Made by a program: the position numbers and the translations under genes
Assembly: GCA_030403585.1 (NCBI GenBank)
Contig: JAUEPE010000006.1
Span: forward strand, 1-64,000
Source: Frankia sp. RB7
GTDB taxonomy: Bacteria > Pseudomonadota > Alphaproteobacteria > Rhizobiales > Xanthobacteraceae
Length of the DNA: 64,000 nt
Direction of reading: 5' to 3'
Shown: positions 50,111 through 58,520 of the stretch, piece after piece
How positions within the stretch are numbered: position 1 is the stretch's first letter
Layout: every line of letters starts with the position of its first letter
The notes under the pieces: generated by a model
Database searches by the model: none
Told to the model about the DNA's origin: nothing
Seen by the model: only the letters and a program-made list of their open reading frames with translations

Positions 50111-50136
50111 GGGGCGGCTTGGCCGCCCCTTTTTTT
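50111..50136 (+). terminator. Strong intrinsic terminator
   Basis: GGGGCGGC-TTG-GCCGCCCC is a perfect 8-bp GC stem followed by seven T residues. It ends transcription from the LysR/XRE pair, or from a small RNA gene of roughly 100-150 nt upstream. Confidence 0.9.
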
Positions 50137-50353
50137 CGCGTTTTGTTGCCATTCGTCGCAGTTTGCGCGAACCCGTCCCAACCTTGTTGCGACCTAATCG
50201 AGAGCCTCCGCATTGGACGTGCGGGGACCTCGATGCGTCGTGCTTAATGGGACCGCAACCCTGATGCCCTAGCTTCGCGCCGATCGCGCGAATCGGCGCA
50301 CGCGGCACAGCGGCCGGGAATTGCCGCCTCGTCCTCTTGGGGAAACCAGACAG

Positions 50354-51703
50354 ATGTCGAAACGCCATGCCGTGATCGTTGCCATCGGCCTCCTCGCCAG
50401 CGCCTCTGCGCTCGCGCAGACCGAGACCACGGGCCAGGCCGGTCCCAAGCCTGCCGCCTCGTCCGGCACAGTCCCGACAGCCGCCAATCCGGCTCACGCC
50501 GCCGCCCCCAAAGCCGCCACTGCGACACCGGCTTCGACCGCCGAGAGCCGCTCGGCCGCAGCGCTCGCGCTGACGCATGAGCCGACCTATGACGAAGGCA
50601 CCGCGCAGCGCATCAAGGACGCGGCGCTGAGCTATTCCGATCTCGCGGTGCGCGGCGGCTGGCCGACGATTCCCGCGGACGCCAAGTTCGCGCTCGGCGT
50701 GCAGGGCGCCAATGACGACCTCCTCCGCAAGCGACTGATCCTCTCGGGCGACCTCGCTGCCGAGAAGGCGAGCGGCGCTTTCGATCAGGATCTCGCGGAC
50801 GGTGTGAAACGCTTCCAGGCCCGCCACGGTCTTGCGCCGACGGGCACGATGACGCCGCGCACGCTCGCGGCCATGAACGTCACGGTGCAGAAGCGCATCC
50901 GCCAGCTGGAGGCGTCGCTCGAGCGGCTCGAGAACACCAATTTCAGCTTCGGCCCGCGCTATGTCGTGGTCAACATCCCCGCCGCCTTCGCCGAGGCGGT
51001 CGAGAACGACGTCGTGGTGCGGCGCTATCGCGTCATCGTCGGCAAGACCGAAAAGCCCTCGCCAACGCTGACGGCCCAGATCACCGGCGTGGTGCTGAAC
51101 CCGACCTGGACGGTGCCCTCCTCGATCGCCAAGACCGAGATCTCCGCGCATATGCGCAAGGACCCGACCTATCTGTCGCGCATGCATATGGAGGTGCTCG
51201 ACGGCCACGACAATCCGATCGATCCGCATTCGGTCGACTGGTCGGGCACGCATGCGCCGAACTTCACCGTGCGCCAGCAGAACGGCACCTTCAACGCGCT
51301 CGGCGCGGTGAAGATCGACATGCCGAACTCCTATTCGGTCTACATGCACGACACCAACCAGCGCAATCTGTTCAGCGACGATTACCGCTTCGATTCCCAC
51401 GGCTGCTCGCGCGTCGACAATGTGCGCGATCTCGCCGCCTGGCTGCTCAAGGACCAGCCGAAATGGACGCGCGCCGCGATCGACGCGGACATCGCCACCG
51501 GTCAGCATCAGGAAGTCGCCATGGCCAGGAAGGTGCCGGTGGCCTGGATCTATCTCACGGCGTGGATGAGCAAGGACCAGACCATCCAGTTCCGCAACGA
51601 CGTCTATAATCAGGACGAGCAGTTGTTGGAGGCGACCGCCGAAGAAGCCGCGTTCTTCAGCAATGCCGGCAACCATCCGCTGACCGCGCATATGGCGCAG
51701 TAG
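50354..51703 (+). CDS. L,D-transpeptidase (YkuD) with peptidoglycan-binding domain
   Basis: Periplasmic cell-wall cross-linking enzyme of 449 aa. The signal peptide is MSKRHAVIVAIGLLASASALAQ in outline (KRH, hydrophobic core, ALAQ), followed by an Ala/Pro-rich linker of about 50 residues, a scaffold with the peptidoglycan-binding repeat QDLADGVKRFQARHGLAPTG, and the YkuD domain with catalytic Cys in SHGCSRVDNVRDLA. It forms 3-3 cross-links or attaches lipoproteins. The ATG at 50354 is set by the signal peptide. Confidence 0.92.
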   Translation: MSKRHAVIVAIGLLASASALAQTETTGQAGPKPAASSGTVPTAANPAHAAAPKAATATPASTAESRSAAALALTHEPTYDEGTAQRIKDAALSYSDLAVRGGWPTIPADAKFALGVQGANDDLLRKRLILSGDLAAEKASGAFDQDLADGVKRFQARHGLAPTGTMTPRTLAAMNVTVQKRIRQLEASLERLENTNFSFGPRYVVVNIPAAFAEAVENDVVVRRYRVIVGKTEKPSPTLTAQITGVVLNPTWTVPSSIAKTEISAHMRKDPTYLSRMHMEVLDGHDNPIDPHSVDWSGTHAPNFTVRQQNGTFNALGAVKIDMPNSYSVYMHDTNQRNLFSDDYRFDSHGCSRVDNVRDLAAWLLKDQPKWTRAAIDADIATGQHQEVAMARKVPVAWIYLTAWMSKDQTIQFRNDVYNQDEQLLEATAEEAAFFSNAGNHPLTAHMAQ

Positions 51704-51812
51704 GCATGCAATCGCGGCACGGGCGGATGCAAAGTCCGTCCCCTCGCCGCGGTTGACCCGAGGCTCAGCCCGGTCGCACATTGCGCCTCGGCCTACGACA
51801 AGCGAGCGCGCG

Positions 51813-52628
51813 ATGACTGACCTGTCCCATGAAACTCCCTACGCCGACGGCAAGATCCTCACACAGATCACCGACGGCGTCGGCGTGATCACCTTCAACA
51901 ATCCCGACAAGCGCAACGCGATGTCGCTGGAGATGTGGGAGGGATTTGGCGAGGCGCTCACCAGCTTGCGCAACAATGATACGGTGCGCGTCGTGATCAT
52001 GCGCGGCGCCGGCGGCAAGGCGTTCGTCTCCGGCGCCGACATCAGCCAGTTCGAGAAGACCCGCCACAATGCGGCGGCCTCCGAGGAATACGGCAAGCGC
52101 AGCGCCGCCCAGCGCGCGCTGCTCGCTGATTACCCGAAGCCCACGATTGCCTGCATCCAGGGTTTTTGCCTCGGTGGCGGCATGCAGGTCGCGATGCTCG
52201 CCGACATCCGCATCGCGGCGCGCGACAGCCAGTTCGGCATTCCTGCCGCCAAGCTCGGTATCGCCTATGGCTATGACGGCTTGCGGCACCTGGTGTCGCT
52301 GGTCGGCCCGTCCTGGGCGCGGCTGTTGATGTACACGGGCATGCGCATCGATTCCACCGAAGCGCTACGCATCGGCCTCGTCGAGCGCGTGATCCCGGAC
52401 GACCAGCTCTGGGGCGAGACCATGGCGATCGCCGCGACGATCTCGCAAAACGCGCCGCTTGCGATCAAGGCCGCCAAGATCACCATCGCAGAGGTGTTGA
52501 AGGACGAGAGCGCGCGCGACATGGACGCGATCAAGGCGATCGGCACGGCCTGCATGGACAGCGCCGATTTTCGCGAGGGCCGGCAAGCCTTCATGGAGAA
52601 ACGCAAGCCGCAGTTTAGCGGGAAGTGA
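51813..52628 (+). CDS. Enoyl-CoA hydratase/isomerase family protein
   Basis: Crotonase-fold protein of 271 aa, a paralogue of the one at 8434. Oxyanion-hole segments are GGKAFVSGADISQFE and IQGFCLGGGMQVAMLADIRIAA, and the active-site region FGIPAAKLGIAYGYDGLRHL lacks the two Glu of classical hydratases. The start is ATG at 51813; a longer upstream frame has no family similarity. Its 3' end overlaps the convergent ASCH gene by 14 bases. The acyl-CoA substrate is unknown. Confidence 0.85.
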   Translation: MTDLSHETPYADGKILTQITDGVGVITFNNPDKRNAMSLEMWEGFGEALTSLRNNDTVRVVIMRGAGGKAFVSGADISQFEKTRHNAAASEEYGKRSAAQRALLADYPKPTIACIQGFCLGGGMQVAMLADIRIAARDSQFGIPAAKLGIAYGYDGLRHLVSLVGPSWARLLMYTGMRIDSTEALRIGLVERVIPDDQLWGETMAIAATISQNAPLAIKAAKITIAEVLKDESARDMDAIKAIGTACMDSADFREGRQAFMEKRKPQFSGK

Positions 52629-53031
52629 GCGGCGGATCCCCAAAAACCTCGATCAGGCGAAAGCGCTCGCACATGAGCATCATGTCTTCGCTGAACCGTC
52701 CGAGCCGGCCGAAATAGGTGCGATGGGCGTTGCGCCAATAGGCGAGGCTTCGATCGCCCTCGCCCTCATCGTAGGCAAAGGCGGCATCGACTTCGTTGTA
52801 GCGCCGATAACTGATCTCGATGGTTTCGATAACGCAGCGCGGCTCTCCCCGTCCGTCGAGGACGACCCAGCGCTCACCGGGCGTCGATGTGTTGGGTTCG
52901 TCTTCCGTGCTGCAGGTCGCGGTCTTGACGCCCTTGACGACGAGTTCGAGCAGCTCATCGGCAAGCGCCGGACTGTCGCCGAACGCGAAAGTCCGGAGAT
53001 CTCGATACCGTTCGGGCACCGACTTGTTCAT
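52615..53031 (-). CDS. ASCH domain protein
   Basis: A 138-residue protein of the PUA-like ASCH superfamily, which binds RNA or nucleotides; some members are amidohydrolases acting on N4-acetylcytidine. Landmarks are LVVKGVKTATCSTEDE, with the GxKxxT pattern, ERWVVLDGRGEPRCVIETIEI and FAYDEGEGDRSLAYWRNAHRTYF, typical of the family. It is probably a single-gene unit, convergent with the hydratase gene. Confidence 0.85.
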   Translation of the reverse strand: MNKSVPERYRDLRTFAFGDSPALADELLELVVKGVKTATCSTEDEPNTSTPGERWVVLDGRGEPRCVIETIEISYRRYNEVDAAFAYDEGEGDRSLAYWRNAHRTYFGRLGRFSEDMMLMCERFRLIEVFGDPPLTSR

Positions 53032-53078
53032 GGTCGTCCAGGTCCTTCAAAGGCGACACCTTAGGACGCGGTGCACGC

Positions 53079-54158
53079 CTACAGCGCCGCGAGCACTGCC
53101 TTCGTGATATCGGCCGTGCCGTTGCTGCCGCCAAATTCCATCGGCTTGAGGCCGCCGGCATAGACCTGATCGACCGCGCGCTCGATCTGCTCGCCGGCTT
53201 CCGCCGCGCTCTCGACGCCGTGCTTGTCGGCGAACCAGTCCAGCATCATCGCCGCCGACAGGATCATGCCGGTGGGATTGGCCTTGCCCTGCCCCATGAT
53301 GTCGGGCGCAGTGCCGTGACACGGCTGGAACACGGCGTATTTGTCGCCGATATCGGCCGACGGCGCCATGCCGAGGCCGCCGATCAGGCTCGCGGTGATG
53401 TCGGAGACGATGTCGCCGAACATGTTCTCCATCACCATCACGTCGAAATCCCAGGGACGCTTGACCAACATCGCCGCGCAGGCGTCGACATAGAGACGAT
53501 CGGTCTTCACCTCGGGATGTTTTTTCGCGATCTCGTCGAAAATGCCGCGGAAGAACGCAAAGGCCTTGAACACGTTCGCCTTGTCGACACAGGCCAGCGA
53601 CCCCGGCTTGCCGCGTGCCTTACGCCGCTCCGCGAGGCGAAACGAGAAGTCGAACAGGCGCTCGGAGGTCTTGCGCGTGATCACCATGGTCTCGCGCGCG
53701 TCGTCATGGGTGACGACGCCCTTGCCCATCGAAGCGAACAGGCCTTCGGTGGACTCGCGGATCACGACGAGATCGATGCCGCGCTTGTCAGCGCCGACGA
53801 TCGGGCTCGGCACGCCGGGAATCAGCCGCGCCGGCCGTACCCCCGCGTAGAGATCGAAGATGAAGCGCAGTTCGATCTGCGGCGCAATCTCGGTATTGTC
53901 GGGATAGCGCACCGATGGCAGGCCGCAGGCGCCGAGCAGGATCGCATCCGCCTCCTCGCAGAGCTTGATGGTCGTATCCGGCATCGACTTGCCGGTGGCG
54001 AGATAGTTGTTGGCGCCGGCGGGGGCCTCGGTGAAGCGGAAGCGCAAGTCCGACTTCGTCTCGATCTTGCGCAGCACCTCGAGCGCGGGCGCCATGACTT
54101 CGGGACCGATGCCGTCACCGGCGAGCACGGCGATGTGGAAGGCGTTGTTAGCGGACAT
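53079..54158 (-). CDS. Isocitrate/isopropylmalate dehydrogenase family, tartrate-dehydrogenase-like
   Basis: NAD-dependent decarboxylating dehydrogenase of 359 aa. It opens IAVLAGDGIGPEVM, with substrate-binding Arg in ELRFIFDLYAGVRPAR and IRESTEGLFASMG, catalytic Lys/Tyr regions around ITRKTSERLFDFSF and CVDKANVFKAFAFF, and metal Asp residues in DVMVMENMFGDIVSD. The STEGLFAS loop resembles tartrate/malate dehydrogenases (TtuC) more than LeuB, and leuCD are absent here. The exact hydroxy-acid substrate is not certain. Confidence 0.87.
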   Translation of the reverse strand: MSANNAFHIAVLAGDGIGPEVMAPALEVLRKIETKSDLRFRFTEAPAGANNYLATGKSMPDTTIKLCEEADAILLGACGLPSVRYPDNTEIAPQIELRFIFDLYAGVRPARLIPGVPSPIVGADKRGIDLVVIRESTEGLFASMGKGVVTHDDARETMVITRKTSERLFDFSFRLAERRKARGKPGSLACVDKANVFKAFAFFRGIFDEIAKKHPEVKTDRLYVDACAAMLVKRPWDFDVMVMENMFGDIVSDITASLIGGLGMAPSADIGDKYAVFQPCHGTAPDIMGQGKANPTGMILSAAMMLDWFADKHGVESAAEAGEQIERAVDQVYAGGLKPMEFGGSNGTADITKAVLAAL

Positions 54159-54190
54159 AACTGTTTCCTGCGTGACGGAAGGTGTAACCT

Positions 54191-54279
54191 CGTCATTGCG
54201 AGGAGCTCTTGCGACGAAGCAATCCAGACTGTGTCCGCTGAGGGATTTCTGGATTGCTTCGCTGCGCTCGCAATGACGG
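54191..54279. repeat. Family A interspersed palindromic repeat, copy 5
   Basis: An 89-bp copy from CGTCATTGCGAGGAGCTCTT to GCTCGCAATGACGG, in the gap upstream of the tartrate-type dehydrogenase gene and beyond the end of the alcohol dehydrogenase gene. Confidence 0.9.
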
Positions 54280-54295
54280 AGGAGAGAGCGTCGAA

Positions 54296-55363
54296 CTACG
54301 GCGTCAGCACCGTGCGCCCGACCACCGCGCCCTGTTGCAATTGCACCAGTGCGTCGTTGGCCTTGTTGAGCGGCGCCTTCGTCACCGGGATCGGTGCCAC
54401 GTTCTTGGCGCGGACGAGATCGAGCAGCTCCTGCGTTTCGCGCAGGTTTCCGACATAGCTGCCCTGGATCGTCACCGCCTTGATCGGGATCAGCGGCAAG
54501 GCCCAGGTCGCGCCGCCGCCGAATAGGCCGACGATGACGAGCTTGCCGCCCTTGGTCAGGCAGTCGAAGCCAAGCTGCGTCGTCGAGGCATTGCCGACGA
54601 GGTCGAGCACGGCGCGGATCGGCCCGCCCGCTTTCTTCGCCAGCTGCTCCAGCGCATCCGGCGCCTTGGGATCGACGGTGGCGAGCGCGCCGGCCTTTTC
54701 CGCCGCCTCACGCTTCCTGGCGTCGATATCGACCATGATCGCGCCCTTGCCGCCCATCGCCTTCAGCAACGACAGCGCCATCAGGCCGAGGCCGCCGGCG
54801 CCGAACATCACGATCGGCGTATCGAAATGCTGCTCGACCTTCTTCAGCGCGCTGTAGGTGGTGACGCCCGAGCAGGCATAGGGCGCGGCCGACGCAGGAT
54901 CGAGCCCTTTCAGATTGAGCAGATAGCGCGGATGCGGCACCAGCATATGATCGGAATAGCCGCCGTCGCAATAGACGCCGAGCGAGCGCGGCGTCAGGCA
55001 CATGTTCTCGTCACCTGCGAGGCAGGTGGCGCATTTGCCGCAACCGATCCAGGGATAGACCAGGCCGACATCGCCAAGCTTGAGGCCGCCCTGATCGGTC
55101 GGCTTCACGTCGGGCCCGAACGCCAGCACTTCGCCGACGGTCTCATGACCCATGGTCAGCGGCAGATTGATGCCGCGGTCTTTCAGCGACAGCGGCTTGC
55201 GGCCATGGCCGAGATCGTAGCCGCCCTCCCAGATGTGGAGGTCGCTGTGGCAGACGCCGGCGGCCTTCACCTTGATGAGCACCTGCGTGCCCGAGGGTTG
55301 CGGCGTTGCCTCGTCGAACTCCTGCAGCGGCGCCTTGAAATCGGCGACCTTGAAACTCTTCAT
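54296..55363 (-). CDS. Zinc-dependent alcohol dehydrogenase
   Basis: MDR alcohol dehydrogenase of 355 aa. The catalytic zinc Cys is in AGVCHSDLHIWEGG, the His/Glu pair in MGHETVGEVLAFG, the structural zinc cysteines in GCGKCATCLAGDENMC, and the NAD motif GAGGLGLMALSLLKAMG ends in a VDID acidic residue specific for NAD. The start is ATG at 55363; the open frame upstream is not conserved in type. It acts on primary alcohols or aldehydes. Confidence 0.9.
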   Translation of the reverse strand: MKSFKVADFKAPLQEFDEATPQPSGTQVLIKVKAAGVCHSDLHIWEGGYDLGHGRKPLSLKDRGINLPLTMGHETVGEVLAFGPDVKPTDQGGLKLGDVGLVYPWIGCGKCATCLAGDENMCLTPRSLGVYCDGGYSDHMLVPHPRYLLNLKGLDPASAAPYACSGVTTYSALKKVEQHFDTPIVMFGAGGLGLMALSLLKAMGGKGAIMVDIDARKREAAEKAGALATVDPKAPDALEQLAKKAGGPIRAVLDLVGNASTTQLGFDCLTKGGKLVIVGLFGGGATWALPLIPIKAVTIQGSYVGNLRETQELLDLVRAKNVAPIPVTKAPLNKANDALVQLQQGAVVGRTVLTP

Positions 55364-55436
55364 CGGCGTCCTCCCGGCATATTCTTCGTCGCGCCACCAT
55401 GCCACGGGCGGCGGGGCGAGACAAACCTGGACCTGT

Positions 55437-56609
55437 CTAGTTGACGGCGGCGGATGATGGCAAGCCGACCTCATCGCACAATTCGCGGGTATGCTCGCCA
55501 AGCACGGCCATCGTCTTGCCGGGCGTCGTGTCCGCGCCCGTCATCCGGAACGGCAGATTGAGCACTCTAAACGAGCCGCCTCCGTCCTCCACCGACGACA
55601 GCGCCTGCCGGTGCGCGAGCTGCGGATCGGCCAGTGCCTCCTTGATGGTGCGATAGGCCGAGGCCGGCACGCCGGCAGCGCTTAAATCGACAAGACATGC
55701 GTCGGTCGTGAGCCGCTTCGACCAGGCCTCGACACCGTCCATCATGTCGGCCCAATTCTCACGCCGTGGAGCATAGGAGGCAAAGCGCGGATCTGAGATC
55801 CATTCGGGCCGGCCGATCACGCCCATCAAGGCCTGGAACGTCTTTTCACTGGCCACCGTGATCATGACATAGCCGTTGGCAGTCTCGGTCGGCCCGAACA
55901 TCGGACGTGGCGGCGGCTTCACTGCGAATTGCGAGCTCTGCAACTCGATCACCGTCAAGGTCAGCGTCGATTCCAGCATGGAGACGTCGATGTGCTGGCC
56001 GAGCCCGGTCACGGTGCGCTGATAGAGCGCAGATGCGATCGCGCCGAAACCGTAGGTGCCGGTGACGACGTCGGCATGGTAGATGCCGCAATAGTCCGGA
56101 CGGTTGCGGCCAGGCTGGTAGGCGAGATGCGCCATGTCGTAGCCGGAGGCGGCATGGATCACCGGCGCGTAGGCCGGCAGCTCGGCCGAGGGACCGCTCT
56201 GGCCGTAGCCGGAGATCGAGCAGTAGATCAGCTTCTGGTTGACCGGGCGGAGGCTGTCATAGTCGAGCCGCAGCCGGCGCATCACGCCCGGACGAAAATT
56301 CTCGACGAGGATGTCAGCGGTGGCGACCAGCCGGCGGACCGCCTCCTTGCCGTCCTCCGACTTGAGATCGAGCACGACGCTCTTCTTGCCGACATTGAGC
56401 TGGCCGAACACGGTGCTGCAGCCTTTGCGTAGCGGCGGCCGCGTCCGCATCGTCTCGCCACCGTCGGTCTCGATCTTGATGACCTCGGCACCCATATCGG
56501 CCAGCATCCGCGCGCAATGGGGGCCGGCGATGGTGGTCGAAAAATCCAGCACGCGCAGGCCCGCGAAGGCCTTTGTCGTCGTGGCTTCGTGCTTATTTGG
56601 TAGCTGCAT
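55437..56609 (-). CDS. CaiB/BaiF (family III) CoA-transferase
   Basis: A 390-residue CoA-transferase that swaps CoA between carboxylic acids. It opens FAGLRVLDFSTTIAGPHCARMLADMGAEVIKIE, then SVVLDLKSEDGKEAVRRLVATADILVENFRPGVMRRLRL with the catalytic Asp region at ISGYGQSGP and YDMAHLAYQPG further on. The start is ATG at 56609, preferred over the long upstream frame. The alcohol dehydrogenase gene follows on the same strand 73 bp away. The substrate acid is unknown. Confidence 0.88.
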   Translation of the reverse strand: MQLPNKHEATTTKAFAGLRVLDFSTTIAGPHCARMLADMGAEVIKIETDGGETMRTRPPLRKGCSTVFGQLNVGKKSVVLDLKSEDGKEAVRRLVATADILVENFRPGVMRRLRLDYDSLRPVNQKLIYCSISGYGQSGPSAELPAYAPVIHAASGYDMAHLAYQPGRNRPDYCGIYHADVVTGTYGFGAIASALYQRTVTGLGQHIDVSMLESTLTLTVIELQSSQFAVKPPPRPMFGPTETANGYVMITVASEKTFQALMGVIGRPEWISDPRFASYAPRRENWADMMDGVEAWSKRLTTDACLVDLSAAGVPASAYRTIKEALADPQLAHRQALSSVEDGGGSFRVLNLPFRMTGADTTPGKTMAVLGEHTRELCDEVGLPSSAAVN

Positions 56610-56804
56610 CCCTGCTTGGTCCTTGGCCCGCCCCTTAGGAACTATCGTTGTTCTCTGTTGTTGGTGCGCCGACCCTAGAGGGCGGCGACTGAGTAGGAAA
56701 GTGTTTACCGAACGAACGCGTCTCGCGGGCAGGCTGAGATATCCAGGGGCAACTGGACCCGATCTTGCATAGCAGCAATCGGGATCGGAAGAGGGCAATC
56801 GTTC

Positions 56805-58220
56805 TTGAGGGTCTTATTCGTTACCACAGAGATGGACGACTTCGTCCGCGTCGGCGGACTTGGTGCCGTTTCCGCTGCCCTTCCCCGAGCGCTCCGCCCC
56901 TTCGCCGATATCCGGGTCATGCTGCCCGGCTATCGCGACATCATCGAGCAACTCACGCATATTCAGATCGTAGGGCGCTGCCCGGCCTTTGCGGAGATGC
57001 CAGCCTGCTCGCTCGGCCGGGCCGCCACCAAGGATGGTCTGCCGGTCTACGTGCTGTTGTGCTCACAACTCTACGACCGCCCCGGCAATCCCTATGGCGA
57101 CGAGTCCGGGCGCGACTGGCCGGACAACGACATCCGCTTCGCGCGCTTTGCCTCCGCGGCCGCTGAGCTTGCCATGGGCAAGCTGGACAAGAATTGGGCA
57201 GCAGACCTGGTCCACGCCAATGACTGGCAGGCCTCGCTCGTGCCGGCCTATCTCGCCTGGCGCGGCGCCAAGCTGCCGTCGATCCTGACCATTCACAATC
57301 TCGCCTATCAGGGTCTCTTCCCGAGGGACTCGCTGCGGCGGATCGGCGTCCCCGAAAGCTCCTTCCACATCGACGGCGTCGAGTTCTACGACCAGCTCTC
57401 CTTCCTCAAGGCTGGCCTCGTCTACGCCTCGCACCTCACCACCGTCAGCGGCACTTACGCGCGCGAGATCACGACGTCCGAATTCGGCTGCGGCATGGAA
57501 GGCCTGTTGCGGCTGCGCTCGGATGCAGCCGAACTCACCGGCATCCTCAACGGCATCGACGAGAGCTGGGACCCGCGCTCCTGCGCCCAGCTCGCACAAC
57601 AATTCGGCGCCGGCGACTGGGTCGGCAAGAAGGCCAACGCGGACTACGTCCGCAAGCAGTTTGGCCTCGCGGTCTCGCGCGGGCCGATGTTCGCGATCGT
57701 CGCACGGCTCGTGCACCAGAAGGGCATCGACCTCGTACTGTCGGCGGCCGACGAGATCATCGATGCCGGCGGGCAGATCGTAGTGACCGGCTCCGGCGAG
57801 CCGGCGCTCGAGCAGGCGCTGGTCGACGCCCATCGCCGCCGCCCCGACGCCATCGGCGTCACCATCGGCTTCAACGACGCCCAGGCGCGACGCATCTTTG
57901 CCGGCAGCGATTTCACATTGATGCCGTCGCGGTTCGAGCCGTGCGGGCTCAGCCAGATGTACGCCCAGCGCTTCGGCTCGCTGCCGATCGGCCACCAGAC
58001 CGGCGGCCTCGCCGAAACCATCACCGACGGCGAGACCGGCTTCCTGTTCTCGAGGCCCTCGCACGAGTCTTTCCTCGGCGGCGTCCGCCGCGCCTTCGAG
58101 GCGTTCATGGCCCAGGACCAGCTCGACACCATGCGCCGCAGCGCCATGGGCCGGTCGTTCTCGTGGAGTATCTCGGCGGGAACTTATAGCGCGCTGTACC
58201 GGAAGCTGGCGGCGGTGTGA
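56805..58220 (+). CDS. glgA: Glycogen synthase GlgA
   Basis: GT5-family ADP-glucose starch/glycogen synthase of 471 aa. It begins MRVLFVTTEMDDFVRVGGLGAVSAALPRALRP, where the usual KTGGL is RVGGL, a small variation in the ADP-glucose-binding loop. Other landmarks are LVHANDWQASLVPAYL, TIHNLAYQG, and the C-terminal MPSRFEPCGLSQMYAQRFGSLPI with the catalytic Glu. The start is TTG at 56805, unusual but fixed by the family N terminus. No other glg gene is next to it, so it stands alone. Confidence 0.87.
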   Translation: MRVLFVTTEMDDFVRVGGLGAVSAALPRALRPFADIRVMLPGYRDIIEQLTHIQIVGRCPAFAEMPACSLGRAATKDGLPVYVLLCSQLYDRPGNPYGDESGRDWPDNDIRFARFASAAAELAMGKLDKNWAADLVHANDWQASLVPAYLAWRGAKLPSILTIHNLAYQGLFPRDSLRRIGVPESSFHIDGVEFYDQLSFLKAGLVYASHLTTVSGTYAREITTSEFGCGMEGLLRLRSDAAELTGILNGIDESWDPRSCAQLAQQFGAGDWVGKKANADYVRKQFGLAVSRGPMFAIVARLVHQKGIDLVLSAADEIIDAGGQIVVTGSGEPALEQALVDAHRRRPDAIGVTIGFNDAQARRIFAGSDFTLMPSRFEPCGLSQMYAQRFGSLPIGHQTGGLAETITDGETGFLFSRPSHESFLGGVRRAFEAFMAQDQLDTMRRSAMGRSFSWSISAGTYSALYRKLAAV

Positions 58221-58520
58221 GGCTGAGGCGCCTCCACAACCTCCGTCATTGCGAGGAGCCCTTGCGACGAAGCAATCCAGAATCTTCTCCGCAGAAATAG
58301 TCTGGATTGCTTCGCTGCGCCGCTGCGCTCGCAACGACGATGTTGACAGCAGCGCGCACTAATCCATCACCGTTACCCCCGCGCAACGGCGAAGCCGTTG
58401 TCGCTGGAGGTGCTCGCCTCTTAGGCTCGCGCCTCAGGATCACGGAGCTACGAAGAGAACGTCACCACCTGTCGCGCACGTCCATCTGCGGGCGGCTGTT
58501 CCAGCGCAGTTGAGGCAACC
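58221..58520. other. 300-bp gap between the convergent glgA and patatin genes
   Basis: It holds family A repeat copy 6 (58244-58339) and a short region with CGCCTCTTAGGCTCGCGCCT. No protein gene was seen. Confidence 0.7.
58244..58339. repeat. Family A interspersed palindromic repeat, copy 6 (expanded)
   Basis: The longest copy at 96 bp, enlarged by a small internal duplication of GCTGCGC in the right arm and with one substitution in the terminal CTCGCAACGACG. Confidence 0.85.

Larger units (their letters stand above)
49964..50353. other. 390-bp intergenic region with a tandem repeat and terminator
   Basis: No protein gene was seen. It holds a 19-bp tandem repeat (50034-50071), a strong rightward terminator (50111-50136) and then the promoter region of the L,D-transpeptidase gene. 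Confidence 0.65.
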
